Shown: positions 10,656-20,534 of the stretch, one piece after another
Numbering within the stretch: the stretch's first letter is position 1
How the letters are laid out: each line of letters starts with the position of its first letter
NCBI GenBank assembly: GCA_001769125.1
Contig: MEOG01000081.1
Coordinates: 1 to 64,000 of the forward strand
Reading direction: 5' to 3'
DNA: 64,000 nt
Origin: Bacteroidetes bacterium GWF2_35_48
GTDB taxonomy: Bacteria; Bacteroidota; Bacteroidia; Bacteroidales; GWF2-35-48
Made by a program: the position numbers and the translations under genes
The notes under the pieces: model-generated
Seen by the model: the letters and a program-made list of their open reading frames with translations, nothing else
Told to the model about the DNA's origin: nothing
The model's database searches: none

Positions 10656-11807
10656 TCACTCAAACATATCCCTCATTTTTTTAAAAAACCCTTTATCTTC
10701 TTTCGTAGGTTGTGGGTTAAAGCTGTCGGAAGACTGTAGTTTTTCAAAAATTTTCTTTTCATCTTTAGAAACACTTGAGGGAATCCAAACATTAATGCGA
10801 ACCAGAATATCTCCTTTTCCATAGCCATTAATATCGGGCAAGCCTTTTCCTCTGAGGCGGAGTATTTTTCCGGGTTGTGTTCCGGGTTCAATTTTCACTT
10901 TCACTTTTCCATCGAGTGTTGGAATTTCAACAGCAGTACCTACAACTGCATCGGGGATACTTACAAAAAGGTTGTATAATAAATCCTGATCATCGCGTGT
11001 AAGTTCCGGGTGTTGTTCTTCCTCAATTACGACTAATAAATCTCCTGCCACACCTCCCCTGCGCGCAGCATTGCCCCTGCCGCTTACGACAAGTTGCATA
11101 CCATCAGCAACACCGGCTGGAATTTTTAACGTAATAACATCGTCTTCACTTGTAACGCCCTCTCCCATACATTTGGGACATTTATTTTTAATAATCTTCC
11201 CTTCACCGTTGCAAGTTGGGCACGTGGAGGATGTCTGCATCTGCCCGATAAATGTATTTTGAACACGTGTTACAACGCCTCTTCCCCCGCATGTGTTACA
11301 AGTAGAAAATTCTGAACCTCCCGCTGCGCCTGTGCCATTACAAGTTGCGCATGAGACTAATTTTTTAACTTTAATTTTCTTCTCTACACCGTTTGCAATT
11401 TCCTGAAGTGTAAGCCTAACCTTTACACGCAGATTAGTTCCTTTGCTCACGCGTCTTCCTCCCGAACGGCTTCCGCCTCCAAAATTCCCAAAACCACCAA
11501 AGCCAAAGTTGCTGAAAATATCTCCGAAATTCGAGAATATATCATCCATGGACATTCCACCACCGCTAAAACCACCTGCTCCGCCAACACCCGCATGACC
11601 GTACTGATCGTATCGCGCACGCTTGTCTTTGTCGCGCAATACTTCATAAGCTTCGGCTGCTTCTTTAAACTTATCTTCTGCCTCTTTATCCCCGGGATTG
11701 CGATCGGGATGATATTTCAAGGCTTGCTGCCTGTAGGCTTTTTTCATCTCCTCCTCAGAAGCATTTTTAGAAACGCCTAATATCTCGTAATAATCTCTTT
11801 TTGCCAT
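10656..11807 (-). CDS. dnaJ: Chaperone protein DnaJ
   Basis: J domain with HPD ([27 protein letters not shown]), Gly-rich region, four CxxCxG zinc-finger motifs. Confidence 0.97.
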   Translation of the reverse strand: MAKRDYYEILGVSKNASEEEMKKAYRQQALKYHPDRNPGDKEAEDKFKEAAEAYEVLRDKDKRARYDQYGHAGVGGAGGFSGGGMSMDDIFSNFGDIFSNFGFGGFGNFGGGSRSGGRRVSKGTNLRVKVRLTLQEIANGVEKKIKVKKLVSCATCNGTGAAGGSEFSTCNTCGGRGVVTRVQNTFIGQMQTSSTCPTCNGEGKIIKNKCPKCMGEGVTSEDDVITLKIPAGVADGMQLVVSGRGNAARRGGVAGDLLVVIEEEQHPELTRDDQDLLYNLFVSIPDAVVGTAVEIPTLDGKVKVKIEPGTQPGKILRLRGKGLPDINGYGKGDILVRINVWIPSSVSKDEKKIFEKLQSSDSFNPQPTKEDKGFFKKMRDMFE

Positions 11808-11901
11808 ATTTTGTTGTTACAAGTTGCAAGTTTCAGGTTGCAGGTTGCATTTCGACTCCGCTCAATGCCCAACCTGCAACTTGAAACTTGCAACATTAAT
11901 A

Positions 11902-12627
11902 TTATTCTCCCACTACAACTTTTGAAAAACGTATAACTTTATCATAAAGCATATATCCTTTCTCAACAACGTCCACAACTTTTCCTTTCATTTCTTCACC
12001 GGGGGCGGGAATTTTTGTAATTGCCTCATGAACATCTGTGTTAAAATCAAGATTCACGGCTTCAATTTCTTTAATCCCTTTTTGTTTGAGCAGTTCTGTA
12101 AATTTCGCATAAATCAGAAAAATACCTTCTTTAATAGGCTCTATATCTTTCGCTGTTTCAATAGCCTGCATGGCTCTTTCAAAATTATCAATAACAGGAA
12201 TAATATCCATCAGTACATTCTCTCCCCCATATTTGATAAGATCTATTTTTTCTTTTGCAGTACGCTTCCTGAAATTATCAAACTCTGCTGTAGTTCTTAG
12301 ATAGCGGTCGTTCATTTCCTGAAGTTTTTCTGCCTGCTCTTCAAACTTTTTGGTTAATTCCTCATGTTCTGTTAAAAGTACTTCCAGCTTCTTTGCTATT
12401 TCATCAGCATTCAGCGTTTTTGTTTTTTTTCCAAAAAAACTTCTTTTCCCGGCTTCCTTTTTGTCAGGTTCTTTGTTTTCATCAGTCAAAACTTCATTAT
12501 TGTCATCTTTTATATTTTCGGGCTGTTCCGAATTTTGCTCATTTTCCTGTTCAGAAGAAAGCTCCGGATTTACTAAATCATCTTTCTTTTCTGCATTATC
12601 AGAAGTCAATTCATCATTTATATCCAT
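11902..12627 (-). CDS. grpE: Nucleotide exchange factor GrpE
   Basis: DRYLRTTAEFDNFRKRTAKEKIDLIKYGGENVLMDIIPVIDNFERA; adjacent to dnaJ. Confidence 0.95.
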   Translation of the reverse strand: MDINDELTSDNAEKKDDLVNPELSSEQENEQNSEQPENIKDDNNEVLTDENKEPDKKEAGKRSFFGKKTKTLNADEIAKKLEVLLTEHEELTKKFEEQAEKLQEMNDRYLRTTAEFDNFRKRTAKEKIDLIKYGGENVLMDIIPVIDNFERAMQAIETAKDIEPIKEGIFLIYAKFTELLKQKGIKEIEAVNLDFNTDVHEAITKIPAPGEEMKGKVVDVVEKGYMLYDKVIRFSKVVVGE

Positions 12628-12760
12628 AACTCAAAGAAATTTTGTAATTAATGCGGGGTTGTTTGTCAAAATATCTGCCAAAAAAGAGATGCGACAAAAT
12701 GACACGTAAAAAAAAGACAGAACCAAAGCCCTGTCTTTGCAAAAAAAAATTTGTTGAAAT

Positions 12761-13315
12761 TTACTTCAGCATAGCTTTCAGAGATTCTTCGAGAGCAGCA
12801 CCGCGCAAATTTTTACCAATAATAATTCCGTCTCCGTCAATTAAAAAACTTGCAGGAATAGATGCTACTTTATATAATTTTGCACCTTCTGCATTCCAGT
12901 ATTTCAAATCGCTTACATGGTTCGACCATTCCAAAGCATCTTGTTTGATTGCATTTTCCCATGATGTTTTATCTCTGTCAAGAGAAACACTATACACTGT
13001 AAATCCTTTACCGTTTTTAAATTTTTTATCTTTATATTTTTTATACGCCCCAACAACAATCGGATTTTCTTTACGGCAGGGACCACACCACGATGCCCAG
13101 AAATCAATCAGAACAACTTTTCCTTTTAAAGAAGACAATGCAATTTCTTTACCGGATGGATCTTTAAATTTTAATTCCGGCGCTTTATTTCCTATTTCTG
13201 TACCAACTGTATTATTTCCGGTTGTAGTATTTTTAACCGGTTTATCTACATTAATAAAACTAACTAATCCGAAGACGCACAGGGCGAGAATCGGTAAAAT
13301 TTTTAATCTGTTCAT
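12761..13315 (-). CDS. TlpA/ResA-like thioredoxin-family protein
   Basis: LKGKVVLIDFWASWCGPCRKENP (WCGPC active site), N-terminal hydrophobic segment. Confidence 0.92.
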   Translation of the reverse strand: MNRLKILPILALCVFGLVSFINVDKPVKNTTTGNNTVGTEIGNKAPELKFKDPSGKEIALSSLKGKVVLIDFWASWCGPCRKENPIVVGAYKKYKDKKFKNGKGFTVYSVSLDRDKTSWENAIKQDALEWSNHVSDLKYWNAEGAKLYKVASIPASFLIDGDGIIIGKNLRGAALEESLKAMLK

Positions 13316-13366
13316 ACTATCATTTTTTTGGGTTTATTGCTGACAAATTTATATTAATTACTTGTA

Positions 13367-13569
13367 TTACGCAAAATGTTTTTTTCTGTTGGAAGCCAGA
13401 AGACCGAAGTCCGAAGTCCGAAGTTAGAAGTGGCTTTGCTTTTAGTCCACAGTCCTCAGTCTGCAGTCTGCAGTCCACAGTCTACAGTCTACAGTCCTCA
13501 AACTGCCGACTTTTTTGACTGCCGACTGCCGACTATCTACTCCAACTACATTCCCTACAATTTGCGAAA
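13367..13569. repeat. Structured intergenic repeat element, copy 1
   Basis: Ends TTACGCAAAATGTTTT...ACAATTTGCGAAAC are imperfect inverted repeats; interior has gaagtccgaagtccgaag and cagtctgcagtctgcagtc microrepeats. Confidence 0.6.
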
Positions 13570-13586
13570 CACTTTTTAAATAGTGC

Positions 13587-14894
13587 TTATTCCAATCGTT
13601 TTATTTTTGCTCCGATGCTGTTAAGTCTGACATCAATATTTTCATACCCTCTGTCAATCTGTTCAATGTTCTGAATAATGCTTTTTCCCTCTGCAGAAAG
13701 AGCGGCAATGAGCAGAGCCACCCCTGCGCGGATATCGGGAGAAACCATTGTTGTTCCTCTTAATTTGAATTGATTATTTAGTCCGATTACTGTTGCACGG
13801 TGCGGGTCACAAAGAATAATCTGCGCTCCCATATCTATAATTTTATCTACGAAAAAAAGACGGCTCTCGAACATTTTCTGATGTATTAAAACACTCCCTT
13901 TAGCCTGCGTGGCAACAACAAGGAAAATACTGAGAAGGTCGGGAGTAAGACCTGGCCAGATTGCATCAGAAATAGTCATTATGGAACCGTCAATAAAGGT
14001 TTCAATTTCATAATGATCTTGTTCGGGAATATGTATATCGTCATTGATTTTTTCCAGTTTTATCCCAAGTCTTTTAAAAGAATCTGGAATAATACCCAAG
14101 TTTTCCCATGATACATTTTTTATGGTAATTTCAGAATGCGTGAGCGCTGCAAGCCCAATAAAACTGCCGACTTCAATCATATCTGGTAAAATTCGGTGCT
14201 CACAACCCTTCAATGCTTTTACCCCTTCAATAGTTAAAAGATTAGATCCGATACCGGATATTTTTGCCCCCATTTTGTTCAGCATCTTGCATAATTGCTG
14301 TACATAGGGTTCGCATGCTGCATTGTAAATTGTTGTTTTTCCCCGCGCAAAAATTGCTGCCATTATTATGTTTGCAGTACCAGTAACAGAAGCTTCATCC
14401 TGTAGCATGTACGTCCCTTTCAAATCAGATGCTTCCACGCTGAAAAACTCATCGTGCAAATCGTAATTAAATTTGGCTCCTAATTTTTCAAAACCTATAA
14501 AATGCGTATCGAGCCTTCTCCTGCCAATTTTATCACCACCCGGGCGCGGCATATATCCCCTTCCAAAACGACCAAGTAAAGGGCCAACCATCATTATTGA
14601 CCCACGAAGACTGGACGCTTTTTTTCGGAATTCTGCCGAGCGTGTAAAATCAACATCTACAGCATCTGCTTTAAAAGAAAATACGCCTTTCTCTTTTTCT
14701 GTTATTTTAACACCCAGTGATTTTAATAATTCAATTAGAAAATTAACATCTCTAATATTCGGAATATTTGAAATAACAACTTCTTCTGAAGTAAGTAAAG
14801 TAGCGCAAAGCACTTGTAAGGCTTCATTTTTTGCTCCCTGTGGAATCAATTCTCCCCTGAGCTTCTGTCCGCCGCAGATTTCAAATGTACTCAT
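13587..14894 (-). CDS. murA: UDP-N-acetylglucosamine 1-carboxyvinyltransferase
   Basis: MSTFEICGGQKLRGELIPQGAKNEALQVLCATLLT..., RPGGDKIGRRRLDTH..., full-length. Confidence 0.95.
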   Translation of the reverse strand: MSTFEICGGQKLRGELIPQGAKNEALQVLCATLLTSEEVVISNIPNIRDVNFLIELLKSLGVKITEKEKGVFSFKADAVDVDFTRSAEFRKKASSLRGSIMMVGPLLGRFGRGYMPRPGGDKIGRRRLDTHFIGFEKLGAKFNYDLHDEFFSVEASDLKGTYMLQDEASVTGTANIIMAAIFARGKTTIYNAACEPYVQQLCKMLNKMGAKISGIGSNLLTIEGVKALKGCEHRILPDMIEVGSFIGLAALTHSEITIKNVSWENLGIIPDSFKRLGIKLEKINDDIHIPEQDHYEIETFIDGSIMTISDAIWPGLTPDLLSIFLVVATQAKGSVLIHQKMFESRLFFVDKIIDMGAQIILCDPHRATVIGLNNQFKLRGTTMVSPDIRAGVALLIAALSAEGKSIIQNIEQIDRGYENIDVRLNSIGAKIKRLE

Positions 14895-15086
14895 TGATTT
14901 ATGTTTATTTTGAAATATTTTACTTTGCCACTAAATCACAAAACCACAAAATCTCACAAAAAATAATATTAGTGCTTTGTAAGTTTTAGAGATTTCGTGT
15001 TTTCGTAGTGTTTTTTGAACATGCTTCGCTTTCAGAGAAATCTCAACATTTCATTTTAACGAAAGCAAAAATAATTACAAAAAATA

Positions 15087-15716
15087 TTAATAATTCTTGT
15101 GACTCGAATAATTGGAATTTCCTAGATGCACTACATTCGGAGACTTTTTCTTTTTATTGCGCTGAAGAATATCTCTTACTTCATTCAGCTTTATATCTTC
15201 ACTTAAAGTTAATTTAGCAGAAGAAAGTTTTTCGAGGTCTTTAAAAATTATATCATCGGTTACAGCATCTTTATTCCAAATCAAATATGATTTTTTCATG
15301 TGATTGGCAAGCATCTGTGTTAATATTTCTTTTTCTTCGCCTTCATCAAAAGTAGCAGCTTTTTCAATCATTTGCTGCATGATGCTTCCATAATATTTTA
15401 ATTTTATTCTTTTATTGTTATAAGGCATTTTTGCCGGTTTCGCATTTATTACCTCCGGGCTGGGAATATCGTAAGGATAATCAATATCAAGATCAAAATC
15501 TGACATAATCGCGAGATGCACCCATAGCTTATGCTTAAAATCGGGAACATCCCTGAGGTGAGGGAACATATTCCCCATAAAGCTGATAATCGCTCTGGCA
15601 GCCCTATTGCGCTCATCTCGGTCTTCGAGGGCTTTTATATGATCAACCATGCTCAATATATTTCTTCCATATTCAGGCAAAGCCATTTTTTTTCTCTGGG
15701 TGTTGTATTCGTCCAT
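15087..15716 (-). CDS. DUF4290-like conserved protein
   Basis: MDEYNTQRKKMALPEYGRNILSMVDHIKALEDRDERNRAARAIISFMGNMFPHLRD; recognised as a conserved Bacteroidetes family. Confidence 0.75.
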   Translation of the reverse strand: MDEYNTQRKKMALPEYGRNILSMVDHIKALEDRDERNRAARAIISFMGNMFPHLRDVPDFKHKLWVHLAIMSDFDLDIDYPYDIPSPEVINAKPAKMPYNNKRIKLKYYGSIMQQMIEKAATFDEGEEKEILTQMLANHMKKSYLIWNKDAVTDDIIFKDLEKLSSAKLTLSEDIKLNEVRDILQRNKKKKSPNVVHLGNSNYSSHKNY

Positions 15717-15954
15717 ATTTATAATTAGGTTTTACAAAATATTTTTATTTTCTTAAAGGTATTTCAATAGCATATTGCAGTGAAAAAAACTGAAAGAAGT
15801 GTGCTAAATCTTTTTTTAAATTATAATCGTAACAAAACAGAGAGGCTTGAAGAAATTTATACTTTTTCGTATTGAAGTATAATACTCAATGAAGCGTTAC
15901 GGGTACAAAAATAAGAATTTTTTACTACCCGCAAAATAATATTATTAACTCATG

Positions 15955-16115
15955 TTACGCAAAATGTTTTTTTATCAGTCGGAAGTTGGAAGCTCGAAGT
16001 TGGAAGCTCGAAGTTGGAAGCTCGAAGTTGGAAGCTCGAAGTTGGAAGCTCGAAGCTGTTTCAACTTCTGACTTCCGACTTCTGACTTCAACAATATATC
16101 TCACAATTTGGGTAA
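15955..16115. repeat. Structured intergenic repeat element, copy 2, with five tandem 14-bp units
   Basis: TTACGCAAAATGTTTT end, five GAAGTTGGAAGCTC units (15982-16051), pyrimidine-rich arm, CACAATTTGGGTAA end. Confidence 0.7.
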
Positions 16116-16128
16116 CATCAGTTAATAA

Positions 16129-17556
16129 TTACATGCCAAATGCATAATATGCAGTCATGCCATTCGGATAAATACCTTCAATATAAATTCCTCCTTTAGT
16201 AGCGCTTAAAAAATTCTGTAAATCATCTATCGTGCGAACAGGCTGGCGGTTTACATATACAATAATGAAGCCCTCCTGAATACCCGCGCTGCGGAATTTT
16301 CCAGTACCAATATTTGTTATTTTTAACCCAAAACGGATGCCCAGCTTTTTTTTATCATCGGTTGTAATGTCCTGCAATTTTGCGCCAAGTAAGGGATAGG
16401 TTTCTGTTTTAATAATCCCCGTGCTGCCTCTTGAGTTTTTAAGCGTTACTTCGTAATCTTTAACATCTTTATTTCTCTTTATTGTAAATTTAACCTTTTC
16501 GCCAGGTCTGTATTTGCTAAGTTGTTCGAGAACTTCGGTTACTGTATTTACGCCAATTTCCTGAACTTTAAGAATGATGTCCCCGCTCTGAATTCCAGCT
16601 TCAACCGCTGCTCCCTGTTGCGTTGCTTTTAAAACATACACCCCTTCTGTATTATCTAACTTGAATTGCTCTGCGGTTTTTGAATTAAGATCTACCAGAT
16701 CTGCTCCAAAATATGCGCGCTGCACCTCGCCAAACTCAAGAATATCTGCAACAATTTTCTTTACAATATTTACAGGTATCGCAAAAGAATATCCAACATA
16801 GGAGCCCGTTTTAGATGCAATTGCTGTATTAATCCCCACAAGCTCCCCAATACTGTTTACAAGCGCTCCACCGCTATTGCCGGGGTTTACGGCTGCATCT
16901 GTCTGGATAAACGCCTCAATGGCATATTTGTTTGAAAGAATATTAATGTTTCTTGCTCGGGCGCTCACAATACCCGCTGTAACAGTAGAGGTAAGATTAA
17001 AAGGATTGCCAACTGCAAGTACCCATTCTCCCACTTTAATATTATCAGAATTTCCATACATTAAGTAAGGTAGATTTTTTTCATCAATTTTAAGCAGGGC
17101 AATATCTGTTGTTTCATCACGACCAATCAGCTTTGCAGGAAGTGAACGTTTATCATTCATTACCACTTCAATATAATCTGATCTGTCAATAACATGATTG
17201 TTTGTAACAATGTATCCGTCTTCTGAAATAATCACTCCCGAACCGGCAGATTGCACAGGTGTCTGATATTGCTGATACCCGTAAAAAAAATCAAACAGCG
17301 GGTTTCCTGTTGTCGCACTCTGTGTATATTGTGTTTTCACGTGTACCACGGCATGTATTGACTTAGAAGCGGCATCCGTTAAATCAATATATCCGGAATT
17401 ATTATCATAGCTCATTCCTGTAAAACGAACCTGCGGCTTCGGGTCTAATAAATGCGCGTGACCTGCTTTTCTTGTTATAAAAGCATAACTGAAAACACCA
17501 ATAAAACTGCCCAAAACAGCAATTAATAATGTGCTGAATATTTTTTTTGCATTCAT
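16129..17556 (-). CDS. HtrA/DegQ-family periplasmic serine protease with PDZ domains
   Basis: GSGVIISEDGYIVTNNHVI, TDIALLKID, QTDAAVNPGNSGGALVN catalytic motifs and PDZ-like regions. Confidence 0.93.
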   Translation of the reverse strand: MNAKKIFSTLLIAVLGSFIGVFSYAFITRKAGHAHLLDPKPQVRFTGMSYDNNSGYIDLTDAASKSIHAVVHVKTQYTQSATTGNPLFDFFYGYQQYQTPVQSAGSGVIISEDGYIVTNNHVIDRSDYIEVVMNDKRSLPAKLIGRDETTDIALLKIDEKNLPYLMYGNSDNIKVGEWVLAVGNPFNLTSTVTAGIVSARARNINILSNKYAIEAFIQTDAAVNPGNSGGALVNSIGELVGINTAIASKTGSYVGYSFAIPVNIVKKIVADILEFGEVQRAYFGADLVDLNSKTAEQFKLDNTEGVYVLKATQQGAAVEAGIQSGDIILKVQEIGVNTVTEVLEQLSKYRPGEKVKFTIKRNKDVKDYEVTLKNSRGSTGIIKTETYPLLGAKLQDITTDDKKKLGIRFGLKITNIGTGKFRSAGIQEGFIIVYVNRQPVRTIDDLQNFLSATKGGIYIEGIYPNGMTAYYAFGM

Positions 17557-17746
17557 AACTTATATTTTTTTAACGTTGAAACTATTTTTTCAGGCTTTAT
17601 CAAAATCCATACCTTAGATGTTTTCATGTAATTTTTGCATATTTATTAACGAACATTAATTTTAATTTGTTGTTTTATGACAAAAATTCTCTTATTGAAT
17701 AGTTGTAAAACAAAGAAGTATTTCAATATTTGCAAAAAATAAAAAT

Positions 17747-18595
17747 ATGAAGCTTTTTACTATTGAAACAGGAACTTTTAAAATTGATGGGGGCGCAATG
17801 TTTGGCGTAGTGCCAAAAAGTCTGTGGCAGAAAGTATATCCGGCAGATGAAAATAATATGTGTACCTGCGCGCTTCGGTCGCTATTAGTTGATACGGGAG
17901 ATCGTATAATTCTTTTTGACGCAGGAATGGGCAACAAACAAGATGCAAAATTTTTTGGCAGATACAATGCTGTACCGGATAACTCGCTTGAAGAATCATT
18001 AAATTCTCTTGGCTATTCATACGATGATATAACAGATGTCGTTTTGTCACATTTGCATTTTGATCACTGCGGTGGATGTGTTTCTTTTAATGATAAAAAA
18101 GAACTTGAAATTACTTTTAAAAATGCCTGGTACTGGTGCAGCAAACAACAATGGGACTGCGCTACCAATCCAAACAGCCGGGAAAAAGCATCTTTTCTTG
18201 ATGAAAACCTTCTGCCGATAGAGCAAAGCGGTCGCTTGAAATTAATAGAAAAAGATTCTGAAATTATTCCGGGAATTTTTGCACAACTTCATTTCGGACA
18301 TACTGAAGGGATGATTATTTCGTTAATACGAGGTAAAAACAATACATTAATTTATCTTGGAGATTTGATGCCTGCTGTTGCACATATACCTCTGCCCTAT
18401 ATTTCAGCGTATGACACAAAACCTTTAGATGTACTCGAAGAGAAAGAAAAACTTTTGAAAGAAGCCGCTAATAAAAAGCACATACTGTTTTTTGAACACG
18501 ATTATTATTATGAATGTGCAAGGGTCGCAGAAACAGAGAAGGGAATAAGAGCCAGCAACACGTTTAAATTATCTGAAATACAGGAAGAATTTTGA
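17747..18595 (+). CDS. MBL-fold metallo-hydrolase
   Basis: VVLSHLHFDHCGG (HxHxDH), LHFGHTEGMI, YLGDLMP. Confidence 0.9.
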   Translation: MKLFTIETGTFKIDGGAMFGVVPKSLWQKVYPADENNMCTCALRSLLVDTGDRIILFDAGMGNKQDAKFFGRYNAVPDNSLEESLNSLGYSYDDITDVVLSHLHFDHCGGCVSFNDKKELEITFKNAWYWCSKQQWDCATNPNSREKASFLDENLLPIEQSGRLKLIEKDSEIIPGIFAQLHFGHTEGMIISLIRGKNNTLIYLGDLMPAVAHIPLPYISAYDTKPLDVLEEKEKLLKEAANKKHILFFEHDYYYECARVAETEKGIRASNTFKLSEIQEEF

Positions 18596-18960
18596 TAAAA
18601 AAATTATTCATATTACTTTTTCTCAGTCTTCTTTTTTTCACAAATGCATGTGAAAAAGATAATTTCAGTCTGCTTTCCGTAAAAGACCGGCTCACGCAAA
18701 GAAAATGGATAATGCGTTCTTTTGTGGATTATCAGGCGAACCAGACCTTTCCTGTTTCAAAAACAAGCTACCAGTTTAAGTGGGATGGTACCTACATTAT
18801 TACCAAGCCCGATAACGAACAAATTTTTTCTACGTGGGAATTGATAGATAACAATAAATACTTGCGTATCGGAACAAATACTTTTCGTATTTCATATATT
18901 TCTGGCAGGTTACTGAGTTTGCAATATGGGGATATGAATATTTTTTATGTTCCTGAATAG
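18592..18960 (+). CDS. Small putative lipoprotein (TTG start)
   Basis: KLFILLFLSLLFFTNACEKD lipobox-like; 4-bp overlap with preceding CDS. Confidence 0.6.
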   Translation: MIKKLFILLFLSLLFFTNACEKDNFSLLSVKDRLTQRKWIMRSFVDYQANQTFPVSKTSYQFKWDGTYIITKPDNEQIFSTWELIDNNKYLRIGTNTFRISYISGRLLSLQYGDMNIFYVPE

Positions 18961-19080
18961 AAGTGTATGTTCATAAAGTCCGGCTTTTGTTTTTGAAGAT
19001 TCAATGTTAAAAAAAGTAATAACCATGGCTTGGAATAAAATCTAAAATAGACTATCTTTATACTTTAACTCTTTATTACG

Positions 19081-19336
19081 ATGAAAACAAAAAAAAACAA
19101 GTATACTGCACTTGCCTGTTTTGGTTGAACAGGATGAAGATAATATTTTTATTGTAAGCTGCCCTGTTTTTAAAGGTTGTCACTCTTACGAGAAAACCAT
19201 TGACGATGCCCTAGCTAATATCACTGAAGTAATTCAAATGTGCTTAGAGGAAGAAAAAGACAAACAGCACAAAACACAAAACCGCTTCATTGGTTTTAGA
19301 GAACTGCAACTGCCCTTAAAAACAGCTCAGGCTTAA
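19081..19336 (+). pseudogene. HicB-family antitoxin, frameshifted near the 5' end
   Basis: ATG at 19081 reads MKTKKNKYTALACFG*; another frame carries LPVLVEQDEDNIFIVSCPVFKGCHSYEKTIDDALANITEVIQMCLEE, a HicB fold. Confidence 0.65.
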
Positions 19337-19352
19337 ATTTATATCAACATAA

Positions 19353-19719
19353 CAACCTGTTATTTCCGGTAAAGACTTTATCAAATTCCTTGAGCATTTA
19401 GAGTTTGTTTCTTACCTCACGCGAAATGCAGATATGCATCTTAAAAATTTTTCATTGATATGCAAACCGGAAACAGGATATACATTATCCACTGCATGAC
19501 ATGGTTTCAATAGCACTGCTTTTACCTTATGATTCGGAAGAACTGGCATTAACCCTTAATGCGAAAAAGAAGAAAATAAAGCGAAGTGATTTTTTGAAAG
19601 CAATGTCAACAAATGGTGTCCCGGAAAGAGCACAGCTGAACCTTATAAAAAAAATGGAATCCTGCATTCCTGCTTTGCTGAAATATATTGACAAAAGTTT
19701 TTTACCTGCCAAAATGTAA
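19353..19719 (+). pseudogene. Chimeric toxin remnant: HicA-like N-terminus joined to HipA-like C-terminus, frameshifted
   Basis: QPVISGKDFIKFLEHLEF (HicA-like) continues in frame as VSYLTRNADMHLKNFSLICKPETGYTLSTA*, then in another frame MVSIALLLPYDSEELALTLNAKKKKIKRSDF...YIDKSFL (HipA-like). Confidence 0.6.
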
Positions 19720-19845
19720 AAAAGAATACAAGAGTATAATCAAAAGCAGGGCAAATCAATTGTACTTCTAAAAATGTTTATAAAAATATCGCTTTTATTC
19801 CCGATAATAAAAATCACTTATTAACTTTGCCTGAAATACGAAAAG

Positions 19846-20526
19846 ATGGAAGCTGTTTTTCAGGATTTGGAGCTGATGGACTATAAAGAAGCATGGGTTT
19901 ATCAGGAAGATATTTTTAATAAAATTATTGATTTTAAATTAAATAAAATTTCTTCTTCAACGCCGGGTTACCTTTTGTTTGTTGAGCATCCGCATGTTTA
20001 CACACTTGGGAAAAACGGAAAAAAGAACAACCTGCTTATCAACGATAGTTTTCTTGAAAAAATACAGGCTTCCTTTTATGAAATTGACAGGGGTGGAGAT
20101 ATTACCTATCATGGCCCCGGACAATTAGTGGGGTATCCGGTTATAGATATTGAGCTGGCCGGGCTTACGCTGAAAAAATATATTTTTTTAGTAGAAGAAG
20201 CAATTATCCAAATGCTCGCTGGATATGAAATTTCAGCTGAAAGACTCAATGGCGCAACAGGTGTCTGGCTGGATGTTATAAATCCGGCAAAAATACGTAA
20301 GATATGTGCAATCGGTGTTCGGGCAAGTCGCTATGTTACCATGCACGGTTTTGCATTAAATGTCAATACAGACCTGAAGTATTTTTCTTACATCAACCCC
20401 TGTGGGTTTATAGATAAAGGGATTACTTCTATGGAAAAAGAGCTGGGGGAAAAAATTGACATGCAGGAAGTAAAGCAAAATCTGAAAAAGAACCTTGCTG
20501 ATACTTTATTTCTGAAATTTAAATAA
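19846..20526 (+). CDS. lipB: Octanoyltransferase LipB
   Basis: PHVYTLGKNGKKNNLL, DRGGDITYHGPGQLVGYPV, CAIGVRASRYVTMHGFALNV. Confidence 0.95.
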   Translation: MEAVFQDLELMDYKEAWVYQEDIFNKIIDFKLNKISSSTPGYLLFVEHPHVYTLGKNGKKNNLLINDSFLEKIQASFYEIDRGGDITYHGPGQLVGYPVIDIELAGLTLKKYIFLVEEAIIQMLAGYEISAERLNGATGVWLDVINPAKIRKICAIGVRASRYVTMHGFALNVNTDLKYFSYINPCGFIDKGITSMEKELGEKIDMQEVKQNLKKNLADTLFLKFK

Positions 20527-20534
20527 AAAATATA

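Noticed and set aside
15982-16051. 14-bp tandem repeats considered as a CRISPR array
   Set aside because: Units are contiguous with no unique spacers and no cas genes nearby; a minisatellite inside a repeat element.
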